Part shown: positions 1 to 5,662 of the stretch, piece after piece | Numbering within the stretch: the stretch's first letter is position 1 | How the letters are laid out: the number at the start of each line of letters is the position of its first letter | Assembly (NCBI GenBank): GCA_937879825.1 | Contig: CALFMQ010000001.1 | Span: 1-6,208 of the forward strand | DNA from: an uncultured Phycisphaerales bacterium | GTDB lineage: Bacteria; Planctomycetota; Phycisphaerae; Phycisphaerales; UBA1924 | Reading direction: 5' to 3' | DNA: 6,208 nt | The notes under the pieces: generated by a model | Database searches by the model: none | What the model saw: only the letters and a program-made list of their open reading frames with translations | What the model was told of the DNA's origin: nothing | Made by a program: the position numbers and the translations under genes

Positions 1-455
1 GCGCTGTCGGCCTCGCCCAGGAGACGCTTCTCCAGTATCTCAAGGATCCTGTGCGTCTCGTGCTGGTAATGCTCCGTGGTCTCCGGGGTTCGTGGCGCTT
101 CTGCGGCCTGGGCGACCAGTTGCTCGAGAATATCAAGCGACGAGGAGCCCACTCTTCTCTGGGCTTCCGGGCTCTGACGCAAGCCGCTTAGCGCAGCATC
201 GATGGAGTCGGTTGAAGGGATGGTCGGCTTCACACCGGGCGAGTCTTGTGACGGCGATTGGGCCAGTTCCTGCAGCCAATCGCCGATGGCGGACTCAAGT
301 ATGTTGACCTGGCGGAACGACGCATCAATATCGCGGTACTCGCGCGACAACGACTCATGGATCTGCTCGCTCGTGAAGTGCGAAGCGAGCAGCCCGACCG
401 CGAGCGCAGCGCCCATGATCATCAGGAGCAGTCCGAACTTCCATCGAAGACTCAT
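1..455 (-). CDS. N-terminal part of a single-helix membrane protein, possibly a sensor (partial)
   Basis: An open frame runs from an ATG at 455-453 without a stop to the left edge of the window, giving 151 complete codons. The protein begins MSLRWKFGLLLMIMGAALAV: a short basic cytoplasmic stretch (R4, K6), one hydrophobic helix at about residues 8-25, and then a long polar, Glu/Gln/Ser-rich region that should be extracytoplasmic. The helix has no lipobox or obvious signal-peptidase site, so it probably stays as an anchor. This layout resembles the start of membrane sensor kinases or chemoreceptors, where a periplasmic region precedes a second helix and HAMP domain, but the diagnostic domains would lie off the window, so the sensor role is inference. 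The start lies 9 bases after the stop of the prepilin-like gene, which suggests co-transcription. There is no Shine-Dalgarno sequence upstream (CGCCTCCC precedes the ATG), so the start may depend on translation of the upstream gene. Confidence 0.6.
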   Translation of the reverse strand, partial: MSLRWKFGLLLMIMGAALAVGLLASHFTSEQIHESLSREYRDIDASFRQVNILESAIGDWLQELAQSPSQDSPGVKPTIPSTDSIDAALSGLRQSPEAQRRVGSSSLDILEQLVAQAAEAPRTPETTEHYQHETHRILEILEKRLLGEADS

Positions 456-464
456 GGGAGGCGT

Positions 465-1226
465 TCAGTGAATCGGTTGGTAATCCCACGCCCACGAGGT
501 TTGTGCGATCAGATCGCGCTTGGCGTGAACACTCCCGTCGATCAGCGCCGCGTGGCAGTTCCCGTTGTGGCGATGCGAAGGGAACCAATAGTGGTCGTTG
601 GAGTAAGGACCGAGACTGTCCAGGGACGGTGCGCAAAAGGAAGGATCAAGGCCGCGGCTCGCCGCGATCTGGCCATCGATATCCATGACGAGCGGAACCG
701 TTGGCTGCGAGAGGACCGCAACCGAGAGTTGTGCCTCGCGGATGCGGGGTTGTCCGTTGGGGAGAGTCACTTCCGCGTAGAGGAGCCGGGAGTTGAAGCC
801 ATACGAGACGCTCGCGCTCGGCGTGAGGGCCCCTTCGTGGCACGGCACATTGCGTCGCATCCTCAGTTCGCCCCGAACATCCGGGCAGCGGAGGGGATCA
901 GAGGTTGATCTCGGACGCGTGACAAGACTTTCGCTTCCGTGCTGCCAAAACTCGTCGAGCCCGTATTGGCTCTCAACGAATGTCTCAAGAGAAAAATGGT
1001 TGCGCCCGTACTTCCGAGGATCGTCACCTCGCGGGCTGCCGATCTGCGGGTCGGCGAACAAGACAAACTCATAGGCGATACCGCGCAGCGCAGACTCGCA
1101 GATCACGCTCCGACCCGCTTCGCGGACGCCCGACACCGCGGGCAGGAGGATGCCGACGAGAGTCGCCATCACCGCGACAGTGATGAGGGTTTCAATCAGC
1201 GTAAAGCCAGACCGTCGCCGTGGCAC
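465..1226 (-). CDS. Prepilin-like protein with N-terminal cleavage/methylation site and H-X9-DG motif
   Basis: The protein has 253 residues when read from the GTG at 1226. It starts with a short basic leader (PRRRSG) followed by FTLIETLITVAVMATLVGIL, a textbook class III prepilin signal: cleavage after Gly, Phe at +1, Glu at +5 and a hydrophobic helix that serves as membrane anchor and pilin packing helix. Near the C-terminus (residues 220-231) is an H-X9-DG motif (HNG...LIDG), and at about 113-115 a Cys-Pro-Asp. This combination marks the large family of planctomycete prepilin-like proteins (often labelled DUF1559), whose function is mostly unknown; assembly into a type II secretion or type IV pilus-like fibre is a family-level guess. 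The frame stays open to an ATG at 1241 (258 residues), but that codon has no ribosome site, while GGAGG at 1239-1235 lies 8 bases before the GTG, so I prefer the GTG. A membrane protein gene follows 9 bases downstream. The family is certain, the role is not. Confidence 0.88.
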   Translation of the reverse strand: MPRRRSGFTLIETLITVAVMATLVGILLPAVSGVREAGRSVICESALRGIAYEFVLFADPQIGSPRGDDPRKYGRNHFSLETFVESQYGLDEFWQHGSESLVTRPRSTSDPLRCPDVRGELRMRRNVPCHEGALTPSASVSYGFNSRLLYAEVTLPNGQPRIREAQLSVAVLSQPTVPLVMDIDGQIAASRGLDPSFCAPSLDSLGPYSNDHYWFPSHRHNGNCHAALIDGSVHAKRDLIAQTSWAWDYQPIH

Positions 1227-1234
1227 CGCGACCA

Positions 1235-1239
1235 CCTCC
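1235..1239 (-). promoter_or_regulatory. Shine-Dalgarno GGAGG that favours the GTG start of the prepilin-like gene
   Basis: GGAGG on the minus strand lies 8 bases before the GTG at 1226-1224. It sits inside the codons that follow the alternative ATG at 1241, so it can serve only the GTG. Initiation there gives a 7-residue leader ahead of the cleavage site, a normal length for class III prepilin signals. Confidence 0.55.
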
Positions 1240-1338
1240 ATGTCGGGAGTTTACACCGGATTGCCCCGAAGCAGGAGATCAACTTCGTGATTGAGGTTGT
1301 AGAGGAAGGGTTGGAAGGACCGGTCGGTGAGCAAGCGG

Positions 1339-1380
1339 CGGCGCCAGCGCGCGCGCCGATCGGGCTAGAGGCAAGCCCGA
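1339..1380 (-). terminator. Two tandem GC-rich hairpins at the end of asd, possible transcription end
   Basis: The first hairpin pairs 1380-1374 with 1366-1360 (7 bp, TCGGGCT with AGCCCGA, 7-base loop) and contains the asd stop codon. The second pairs 1358-1353 with 1344-1339 (6 bp, CGGCGC with GCGCCG, 8-base loop). Neither is followed by a run of T on the minus strand, so this is not a canonical intrinsic terminator. The hairpins could slow or end transcription or protect the 3' end of the mRNA. The rest of the gap down to 1240 shows only a weak -10-like TAAACT at 1252-1247 without a convincing -35 box. Confidence 0.3.
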
Positions 1381-2453
1381 ACCCGTTCGGTATGGGGCAT
1401 GCCGGGTGCAGTGCATGCACTTGTCCCGGCTCGCCGTCGGCTCCAGACATGGTCCGCGATCTGGATCGCGTTGAGTGCCGCACCCTTCCGAAGTTGATCG
1501 CCGCACACCCATAGCGATACGTCGCATCCTTCAGCCGCCGACTCCACCCGGACCCTCCCGACACTCACGCGGTCCGTGCCGGCGGCCGCCAAGGGCGTGG
1601 GATGGCGGGGCCCATTTCTGGGCCAGAGATCGATCGCCAAGGAATCGCCCAGGACCGACTCGATCGCCTCGCGAGAGGCGTGCCGTTGCAGGCGGGCCGT
1701 GATGGACTGTGAGTGAACCCGTTCAACCGGGACGCGGACGCAGGTCGGCACGACGCGGAGGTGAGCATCGCCAAGAATCTTCCGCGACTCGTGGATCATC
1801 TTGAGTTCCTCCCCGTTGAGACCGGAGTGCGGATCAAGATCGGACTCGTGCGTGAACACATTCATCGCGCATGGCTCTGGGAAGTACGATGGCGCCGGGC
1901 TCAAGCCCCCCGCGACCGAGGCCGTCTCACATCGCAGCGCATCAATCCCTGAGCGGCCCGCCCCCGAGACGGCCTGATACGTCGAGACGATGATTTGCTC
2001 CAGACCGAAGGCCCGGTGGATCGGCCCGAGCGCGACCAGCATGATGATGGTCGAGCAGTTCGGATTGGCAATGATCTGGCCAGACCGCACAAACTCGATA
2101 TGGCTTCCATTGACTTCCGGAATCACGAGCGGGACGCCGCCGTCCATGCGAAATGCGGACGAGTTGTCGATGACGGTGACACCCCGCGCGGCTGCGGCGG
2201 GTGCAAGTTCCCGCGCTGTTGTGGAGTCCGCGCAGAAAAGCGCGATGTCGACATCCTCAAAAGCATCGGGCACAGCTCGAGTGATAGGAATCTCGCCGTC
2301 TGCATACGGGAGCCGAGTGCCCGATGACCGATCCGAACCCATGGCGACAATCTGGTGGATTGGGTGACCTCGATCCTCGAGAATCTTGAGTGCTTCGCGC
2401 CCCACGACACCAGTGGCACCGACGATCGCAACGCGGTAGTTGCGTTCAGACAT
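1365..2453 (-). CDS. asd: Aspartate-semialdehyde dehydrogenase
   Basis: This cytoplasmic enzyme reduces L-aspartyl-4-phosphate to L-aspartate-4-semialdehyde with NADPH, the branch point to lysine, threonine and methionine. Visible family features are the dinucleotide-binding loop GATGVVG (residues 12-18), NSSAFR (97-102), the active-site NPNCST with nucleophile Cys133, Gln160 in TYQAVSGAG, the GEELK substrate segment (214-218), Arg240 and the acid-base His247 in RVPVERVHS, and the C-terminal helix LRKGAALNAIQIA. All catalytic residues are present. The ATG overlaps the end of the kinase-dehydrogenase gene by 8 bases, and GAGGTG at 2463-2458 is well placed as ribosome site, so the two are probably translationally coupled. 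The protein has 362 residues, slightly long for the family: about 25 residues (rich in Arg, with two Cys) follow the usual end, and I do not recognise them. The neighbours supply its substrate and use its product. Confidence 0.96.
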   Translation of the reverse strand: MSERNYRVAIVGATGVVGREALKILEDRGHPIHQIVAMGSDRSSGTRLPYADGEIPITRAVPDAFEDVDIALFCADSTTARELAPAAAARGVTVIDNSSAFRMDGGVPLVIPEVNGSHIEFVRSGQIIANPNCSTIIMLVALGPIHRAFGLEQIIVSTYQAVSGAGRSGIDALRCETASVAGGLSPAPSYFPEPCAMNVFTHESDLDPHSGLNGEELKMIHESRKILGDAHLRVVPTCVRVPVERVHSQSITARLQRHASREAIESVLGDSLAIDLWPRNGPRHPTPLAAAGTDRVSVGRVRVESAAEGCDVSLWVCGDQLRKGAALNAIQIADHVWSRRRAGTSACTAPGMPHTERVRACL

Positions 2454-4182
2454 AGAGCACCTCGTGATTCAGAGTGCGAACGTCAACTGCATGTACTCCC
2501 TGTGATGCCTCCCGGCTCAGTTGGAGCAGGTCGCCCAGCACTGACTCGGCCGTGGGCCAACGCCCGGCACCGCGCCCGCGGACGATCTCGGATCGTCCAT
2601 CATGCCAATCGATTTCAGCCACGTTCCACTCGTCCGGAAGTTCGAAGAGGGGATCGCCATGTGCGACCGCGGCGAGGCAGACCTCCATGGTGCCGTCAGC
2701 ATGAAGCGTCGAGATTTGGCGGAGTCGCCCTGACGACGCGGACTCCGCAAACGCATCGCTCGCGGCCTCACTCGTGATCGGTTGGACCCGCCGGACTTGA
2801 AGCTCATCCTTACTGCGGCCCGCAATGCCGGCAATCACCGCGAGCTTGTCGAGGCAATCACGCCCGTCGAGGTCGCGCGAGGGATCCGCCTCGGCCAGCC
2901 CGAGGCCTTGAGCGGCGAGGATCGCGTCCTCGAATGAGGATCCGTTTGTGATCTGGTTGAGTACGAAGTTCGATGTGCCGTTCAGAACGCCGCGCACGCG
3001 AGCGGCCTCTTCGGACGACGACGCGAGTCGTTCCAGCATGGGTGCGGCACCACCGACCGAAGCGGCGCACAGCAAGCGTCGATCGGCGAGCCGCGCTGTC
3101 TCGCGGAGCGCATCTCCCCGTTGGGCGAGCATGGCCTTATTCGCGGTGACAACGTGGGCCCCGGAAGCCATGGCCCGGATTGCCAGTGTCGCCGCGGGTT
3201 CGATCCCTCCGATTGCCTCGACGACAATATCAGGACGGGGCACAAGGGCATCGTCGGGGGAGGTAGTCAGTCGCAAGCCGGGGGCTTCACAGTCTCTCCG
3301 CTTTGTCGAGTCAAGCACGAGCGCTGCAACGACCTCAAAGGACTCTGGCAGTTGAGTCAGGAGCTTGAGCACGCCTCCGCCGACAGTCCCCAAGCCGAGC
3401 AGCGCTACCGTCTGGCGGATCGGTAGATCGCGGGCCTCAGTGAACTCGGCCGACTCTGCCCCGATAATGGTCGGGCGGACTCCATTGAACCGACCGAGTT
3501 CGAACACGGTCCCGTGCGACTTGGCGAACCGGACTGCCTTGTGTTGGATGATCGAGCCGTCGGTGGCAAGCGCATCGTCGAAGGTCGTCCGGGAGTACCG
3601 CCGTGGACTGGGGCCGCTTTCGGCTGGATCCGAGTCATAGAGGGCATCAACATCCTTGATGAGGCGGCACTTGTCCGCGGCCAACCGCTGCGCCAGAAAC
3701 AGCGCGGTCAGGTCCGATCCGCCGCGCCCGAGCGTGACCGTGCGTCCGGAGTCATCACACGCGATAAAACCCGGGAACACGACAACACCGTCGCGTTCGA
3801 TCGCGGCCATGATTGGGGCGATGTCGATCGACACCGGATCGGCATCGAGGGGTTCACCCGTGGCCCGGAGCGATACCGCGCCTGGCGTCAGCACCGAAAC
3901 GGGCACTCCGGCGCGATCGAGGTGCAGCCCGAGCAGGGCCGCGCTCTCGAGTTCGCCGCACGCGAGTGCCGCGGCCTGCGCGTGCGCGAGCGGCCGCGCG
4001 CCCGAGGATGTACATCTCGAGAGGAGTTCGTCGGTTCGCCCGGCCAGCGCCGAGACGACCGCGACGACGCGCCACCCGTCGCGCCGCCAACGGTAGATCT
4101 CATGCACCGCGATGCGGAGACGTTCTTCGTTGTGCAGAACCGAGCCGCCGAACTTCAGGACGATCAGAGGTTGTTTGCGCAT
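2446..4182 (-). CDS. Bifunctional aspartate kinase-homoserine dehydrogenase, compact form without ACT domains
   Basis: This is a fusion of the first and third enzymes of the aspartate pathway. Residues 1 to about 241 form an aspartate kinase domain: KFGGSVL (10-16) with the catalytic Lys, VVSALAGRTDELL (42-54), GELES (76-80), PGFIA (137-141), LGRGGSDLTA (151-160) and IKDVDALYDSDP (175-186). After a linker of roughly 15 residues comes homoserine dehydrogenase: the NAD(P) loop GLGTVGGGV (263-271), VVTANKAML (344-352), ASVGGAAPM (374-382), VLNGTSNFVLNQI (399-411), GLAEADPSRDLDGRDCLDKL (428-447), and the closing GRGAGRWPTAESVLGDLL (536-553). Both catalytic sets look intact. At 578 residues it is far shorter than the roughly 810-820 of E. 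coli ThrA and MetL, because the ACT regulatory domains between the two enzymes are missing and none follows the dehydrogenase. The ATG overlaps the upstream gene by 19 bases, with GGAGG 7 bases before it. It could be labelled thrA- or metL-like; the operon argues for methionine supply. Confidence 0.95.
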   Translation of the reverse strand: MRKQPLIVLKFGGSVLHNEERLRIAVHEIYRWRRDGWRVVAVVSALAGRTDELLSRCTSSGARPLAHAQAAALACGELESAALLGLHLDRAGVPVSVLTPGAVSLRATGEPLDADPVSIDIAPIMAAIERDGVVVFPGFIACDDSGRTVTLGRGGSDLTALFLAQRLAADKCRLIKDVDALYDSDPAESGPSPRRYSRTTFDDALATDGSIIQHKAVRFAKSHGTVFELGRFNGVRPTIIGAESAEFTEARDLPIRQTVALLGLGTVGGGVLKLLTQLPESFEVVAALVLDSTKRRDCEAPGLRLTTSPDDALVPRPDIVVEAIGGIEPAATLAIRAMASGAHVVTANKAMLAQRGDALRETARLADRRLLCAASVGGAAPMLERLASSSEEAARVRGVLNGTSNFVLNQITNGSSFEDAILAAQGLGLAEADPSRDLDGRDCLDKLAVIAGIAGRSKDELQVRRVQPITSEAASDAFAESASSGRLRQISTLHADGTMEVCLAAVAHGDPLFELPDEWNVAEIDWHDGRSEIVRGRGAGRWPTAESVLGDLLQLSREASQGVHAVDVRTLNHEVLYV

Positions 4183-5378
4183 GTCAGCACCTCCGGTCGT
4201 CCGGCGTGTACGCTCGCCAGGGCTTGCTCCAGATCGGCGATGATCGCTCCGGGGCTCTCAAGCCCGACCGAGAGCCGGAGGAGGCCGTCGGTGATGCCGA
4301 CATCGAGTCGCTCGTCCACCGAGACATCGGCGTGCGTCATCGATGCCGGGTGCGTGATGAGCGTACTGACGGATCCGACATGCTCAACGAGCGCGCATCG
4401 TTTGAGCGCCTCCGCGAAACGACGCGCCGACTCGATCCCACCGGTCAACTCGAACGAGATGACCGCGCCGTGCAATCCGAGGTGTTGGCGCTCGATCAGC
4501 GAGCGGTTCTTGCTTTCCGAAACGCAGGGGTAGTAGACCCGCGAAATCTCGTCCCGGTCGGCCAGCCATCGGGCGATGACCTCGGCGGTCTCGGATTGTC
4601 TGCGAAGACGCAGCGGGAGCGTCTTGAGGCCGTTGAGCGTGAGCCAAGCGTTGAAAGGCGTCTGGATCGCCCCGGTGCACTTGCGGATAAAGCGGAAGCG
4701 CTCGAGCAGGGCGAGGTCACGCGAGACGAGCGAGCCTCCCAGCGCGACCGAATGCCCCTCGATGAACTTCGTTGTCGAGTAGACCGCGATGTCCGCGCCG
4801 AGGTCGAGCGGCTGCTGAAGAATCGGCGTCAGGAATGTGTTGTCGACCGCAAGAAGTGCCCCGGCGGCGTGGGTGATGTCGGCGACACGCCGGATGTCTG
4901 TAATGTCGAGCGTCGGATTCGCGGGCGTCTCGATGAACACGAGGCGTGTGTTTGGGCGGATGGCGAGGCCGACCTCGTCAGGGTCAGTGGAGTCGATGAA
5001 CGAGGCCGAAATCCCCAAACCGGGCAAGAGTTGTTGCAGAAGCCGGGTTGTGCCGCCGTATACCGTCCGCCCGCAGACGACGTGATCGCCGGATTTGACC
5101 AGCGCTAGAAAGAGCGCCGTTTCAGCAGCAAGACCGGTGGTGAATGCGACAGCGGGGGGCGCGTTTTCCAGAGCACCCAACGCCCGCTCCAAGGCGGCGA
5201 CAGTGGGATTCGAGACGCGCGAGTATTGGTGCGGGGCGTTGCTGCCGACAGTGTCACGGCAGAATGTCGTGGATTGGACGAGCGGCGTGACAAGCGGCTC
5301 ACCGTCAAAGGAGCCGATCCCTAGGCCCGCGCAGTGTGTGTCCGGGTCGAGCCCGAGAGGTGCGGATAGATGTCCCAT
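4164..5378 (-). CDS. PLP-dependent Cys/Met metabolism enzyme (cystathionine gamma-synthase or O-acylhomoserine sulfhydrylase type)
   Basis: The protein has 404 residues from the ATG at 5378. It is a fold-type I PLP enzyme of the Cys/Met metabolism family, cytoplasmic and normally tetrameric. With residues counted from that ATG, the family motifs are YSRVSNPT (52-59, Tyr and Arg that bind PLP phosphate across the subunit interface), TGLAAE (81-86), VYGGT (106-110), ETPANPT (150-156), VDNTF with the Asp that pairs with the pyridine nitrogen (178-182), STTKFIEGHS with the Schiff-base Lys204, THPASMTH (342-349) and LLRLSVGLE (366-374). The reaction is probably gamma-replacement on O-succinyl- or O-acetylhomoserine, with cysteine (MetB type) or sulfide (MetZ type). 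VYGGT lacks the Cys typical of methionine gamma-lyase at that place, which argues against a lyase. Sequence alone does not separate MetB from MetZ. The frame also allows a GTG at 5393, but GAGGA at 5391-5387 is spaced for the ATG. It is the first gene of the riboswitch-led operon. Confidence 0.93.
   Translation of the reverse strand: MGHLSAPLGLDPDTHCAGLGIGSFDGEPLVTPLVQSTTFCRDTVGSNAPHQYSRVSNPTVAALERALGALENAPPAVAFTTGLAAETALFLALVKSGDHVVCGRTVYGGTTRLLQQLLPGLGISASFIDSTDPDEVGLAIRPNTRLVFIETPANPTLDITDIRRVADITHAAGALLAVDNTFLTPILQQPLDLGADIAVYSTTKFIEGHSVALGGSLVSRDLALLERFRFIRKCTGAIQTPFNAWLTLNGLKTLPLRLRRQSETAEVIARWLADRDEISRVYYPCVSESKNRSLIERQHLGLHGAVISFELTGGIESARRFAEALKRCALVEHVGSVSTLITHPASMTHADVSVDERLDVGITDGLLRLSVGLESPGAIIADLEQALASVHAGRPEVLTCANNL
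4190..4194 (-). promoter_or_regulatory. Shine-Dalgarno GGAGG for the kinase-dehydrogenase gene
   Basis: GGAGG ends 7 bases before the ATG at 4182-4180 and lies inside the last codons of the upstream PLP-enzyme gene. It fixes the start of the fusion protein and supports coupled translation across the 19-base overlap. Confidence 0.7.
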
Positions 5379-5398
5379 GCTGTGATTCCTCACAGCAT
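5377..5398 (-). promoter_or_regulatory. Hairpin over the ribosome site and start codon of the PLP-enzyme gene
   Basis: A perfect 9-bp inverted repeat, ATGCTGTGA and TCACAGCAT, is separated by a 4-base GGAA loop on the minus strand. The Shine-Dalgarno GAGGA lies partly in the stem and partly in the loop, and the A and T of the start codon at 5378-5376 are in the 3' arm. In the mRNA this would hide the initiation region, as expected for the output element of a translational riboswitch. The DNA is also a symmetrical TGTGA-N4-TCACA site and might instead bind a dimeric regulator. Its position on the start codon and downstream of the aptamer makes the RNA reading more likely. Confidence 0.6.
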
Positions 5399-5425
5399 CT
5401 TGAGCATCCAGTGCTGGCGTGGAAC

Positions 5426-5442
5426 GCGGCGAACATCGCCGC
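5426..5442 (-). other. Strong 7-bp hairpin in the riboswitch expression platform
   Basis: GCGGCGA (5442-5436) and TCGCCGC (5432-5426) pair perfectly around a 3-base loop. The following bases are GTTCC and not a T-run, so it does not look like an intrinsic terminator. Upstream, GATGAG (5476-5471) can pair with CTCATC (5456-5451). These are probably structural parts of the leader between the aptamer and the start-codon hairpin. Confidence 0.5.
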
Positions 5443-5477
5443 TGCTCTTTGATGAGTCCCGTGAGTCGGTCTCATCC

Positions 5478-5576
5478 GCATCGCTCCCCACGCCGGGGCT
5501 GGCCTCGGCACCGTGACTGGGTTCCAGTTCGGTTGCCGCTCGGGACCTTGTGAGGCATCCCGAGACTCTTGATGCA
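5478..5576 (-). promoter_or_regulatory. S-adenosylmethionine riboswitch aptamer, SAM-I/SAM-IV type
   Basis: On the minus strand the leader carries the conserved SAM-I-clan core: ATCAAGAG (5573-5566), GGCAACC (5537-5531) and GGTGCC (5512-5507), in the right order and spacing. The fold is supported by complementary arms. P1 is GCATC (5575-5571) with GATGC (5482-5478). P2 is CTCGGGA (5564-5558) with TCCCGAG (5545-5539). P3 is CCG (5532-5530) with CGG (5513-5511) plus ACTGG (5528-5524) with CCAGT (5520-5516). P4 is CCCC (5498-5495) with GGGG (5489-5486). The P2 loop GCCTC (5556-5552) can form the expected pseudoknot with GAGGC (5506-5502) after P3. P2 is a plain helix without the internal kink-turn of classic SAM-I, as in SAM-IV or SAM-I/IV variants, while a P4-like hairpin is kept. 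It lies between a promoter and methionine-pathway genes. SAM binding should lower their expression, probably at translation, since no terminator T-run follows. Confidence 0.87.
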
Positions 5577-5586
5577 TTTGGGCGGG

Positions 5587-5614
5587 AGTCTATCGAGAGA
5601 ATGCCGCGTGTCAA
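5587..5614 (-). promoter_or_regulatory. Sigma70-type promoter of the methionine operon
   Basis: A perfect -35 box TTGACA (5614-5609) is followed after 16 bases by TAGACT (5592-5587), which matches the -10 consensus at four of six positions. Transcription would start near 5581-5579, only a few bases before P1 of the SAM aptamer, which is where a riboswitch promoter should be. The start point is inferred from spacing. Confidence 0.65.
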
Positions 5615-5662
5615 CTACGACCTCGGTGATTCCTCGTCTCTGGTTCCATGACTTCGGGTTCG

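Noticed and set aside
258..908. Plus-strand open frame of 216 codons.
   Set aside because: It is antisense to the prepilin-like gene and the start of the membrane protein gene; Arg-rich and without domain features.
939..1514. Plus-strand open frame of 191 codons spanning the asd-prepilin gap.
   Set aside because: It overlaps two well-supported minus-strand genes and has no ribosome site or family resemblance that I can see.
3514..4533. Plus-strand open frame of 339 codons.
   Set aside because: It is antisense to the kinase domain and the end of the PLP-enzyme gene, has no motif and reads as a compositional shadow.
3813..5108. Plus-strand open frame of 431 codons.
   Set aside because: It lies antisense to the PLP enzyme and the kinase-dehydrogenase, both identified by many catalytic motifs. 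Its product is Arg-rich low-complexity sequence without recognisable motifs, as expected for a shadow frame in GC-rich DNA.
5426..5442. The 7-bp hairpin as an intrinsic terminator for riboswitch control.
   Set aside because: The bases after it on the minus strand are GTTCCACGCC, without the required T-run.
5305..5577. Minus-strand 90-codon frame beginning at the P1 helix.
   Set aside because: It also overlaps the aptamer and enters the PLP-enzyme gene in another frame; no ribosome site and no motif.
5390..5614. Minus-strand 74-codon frame ending just before the PLP-enzyme start.
   Set aside because: It runs through the promoter spacer, the SAM aptamer and the expression platform, and its putative start lies within the -35 box. 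The RNA structure explains the sequence better than a peptide.
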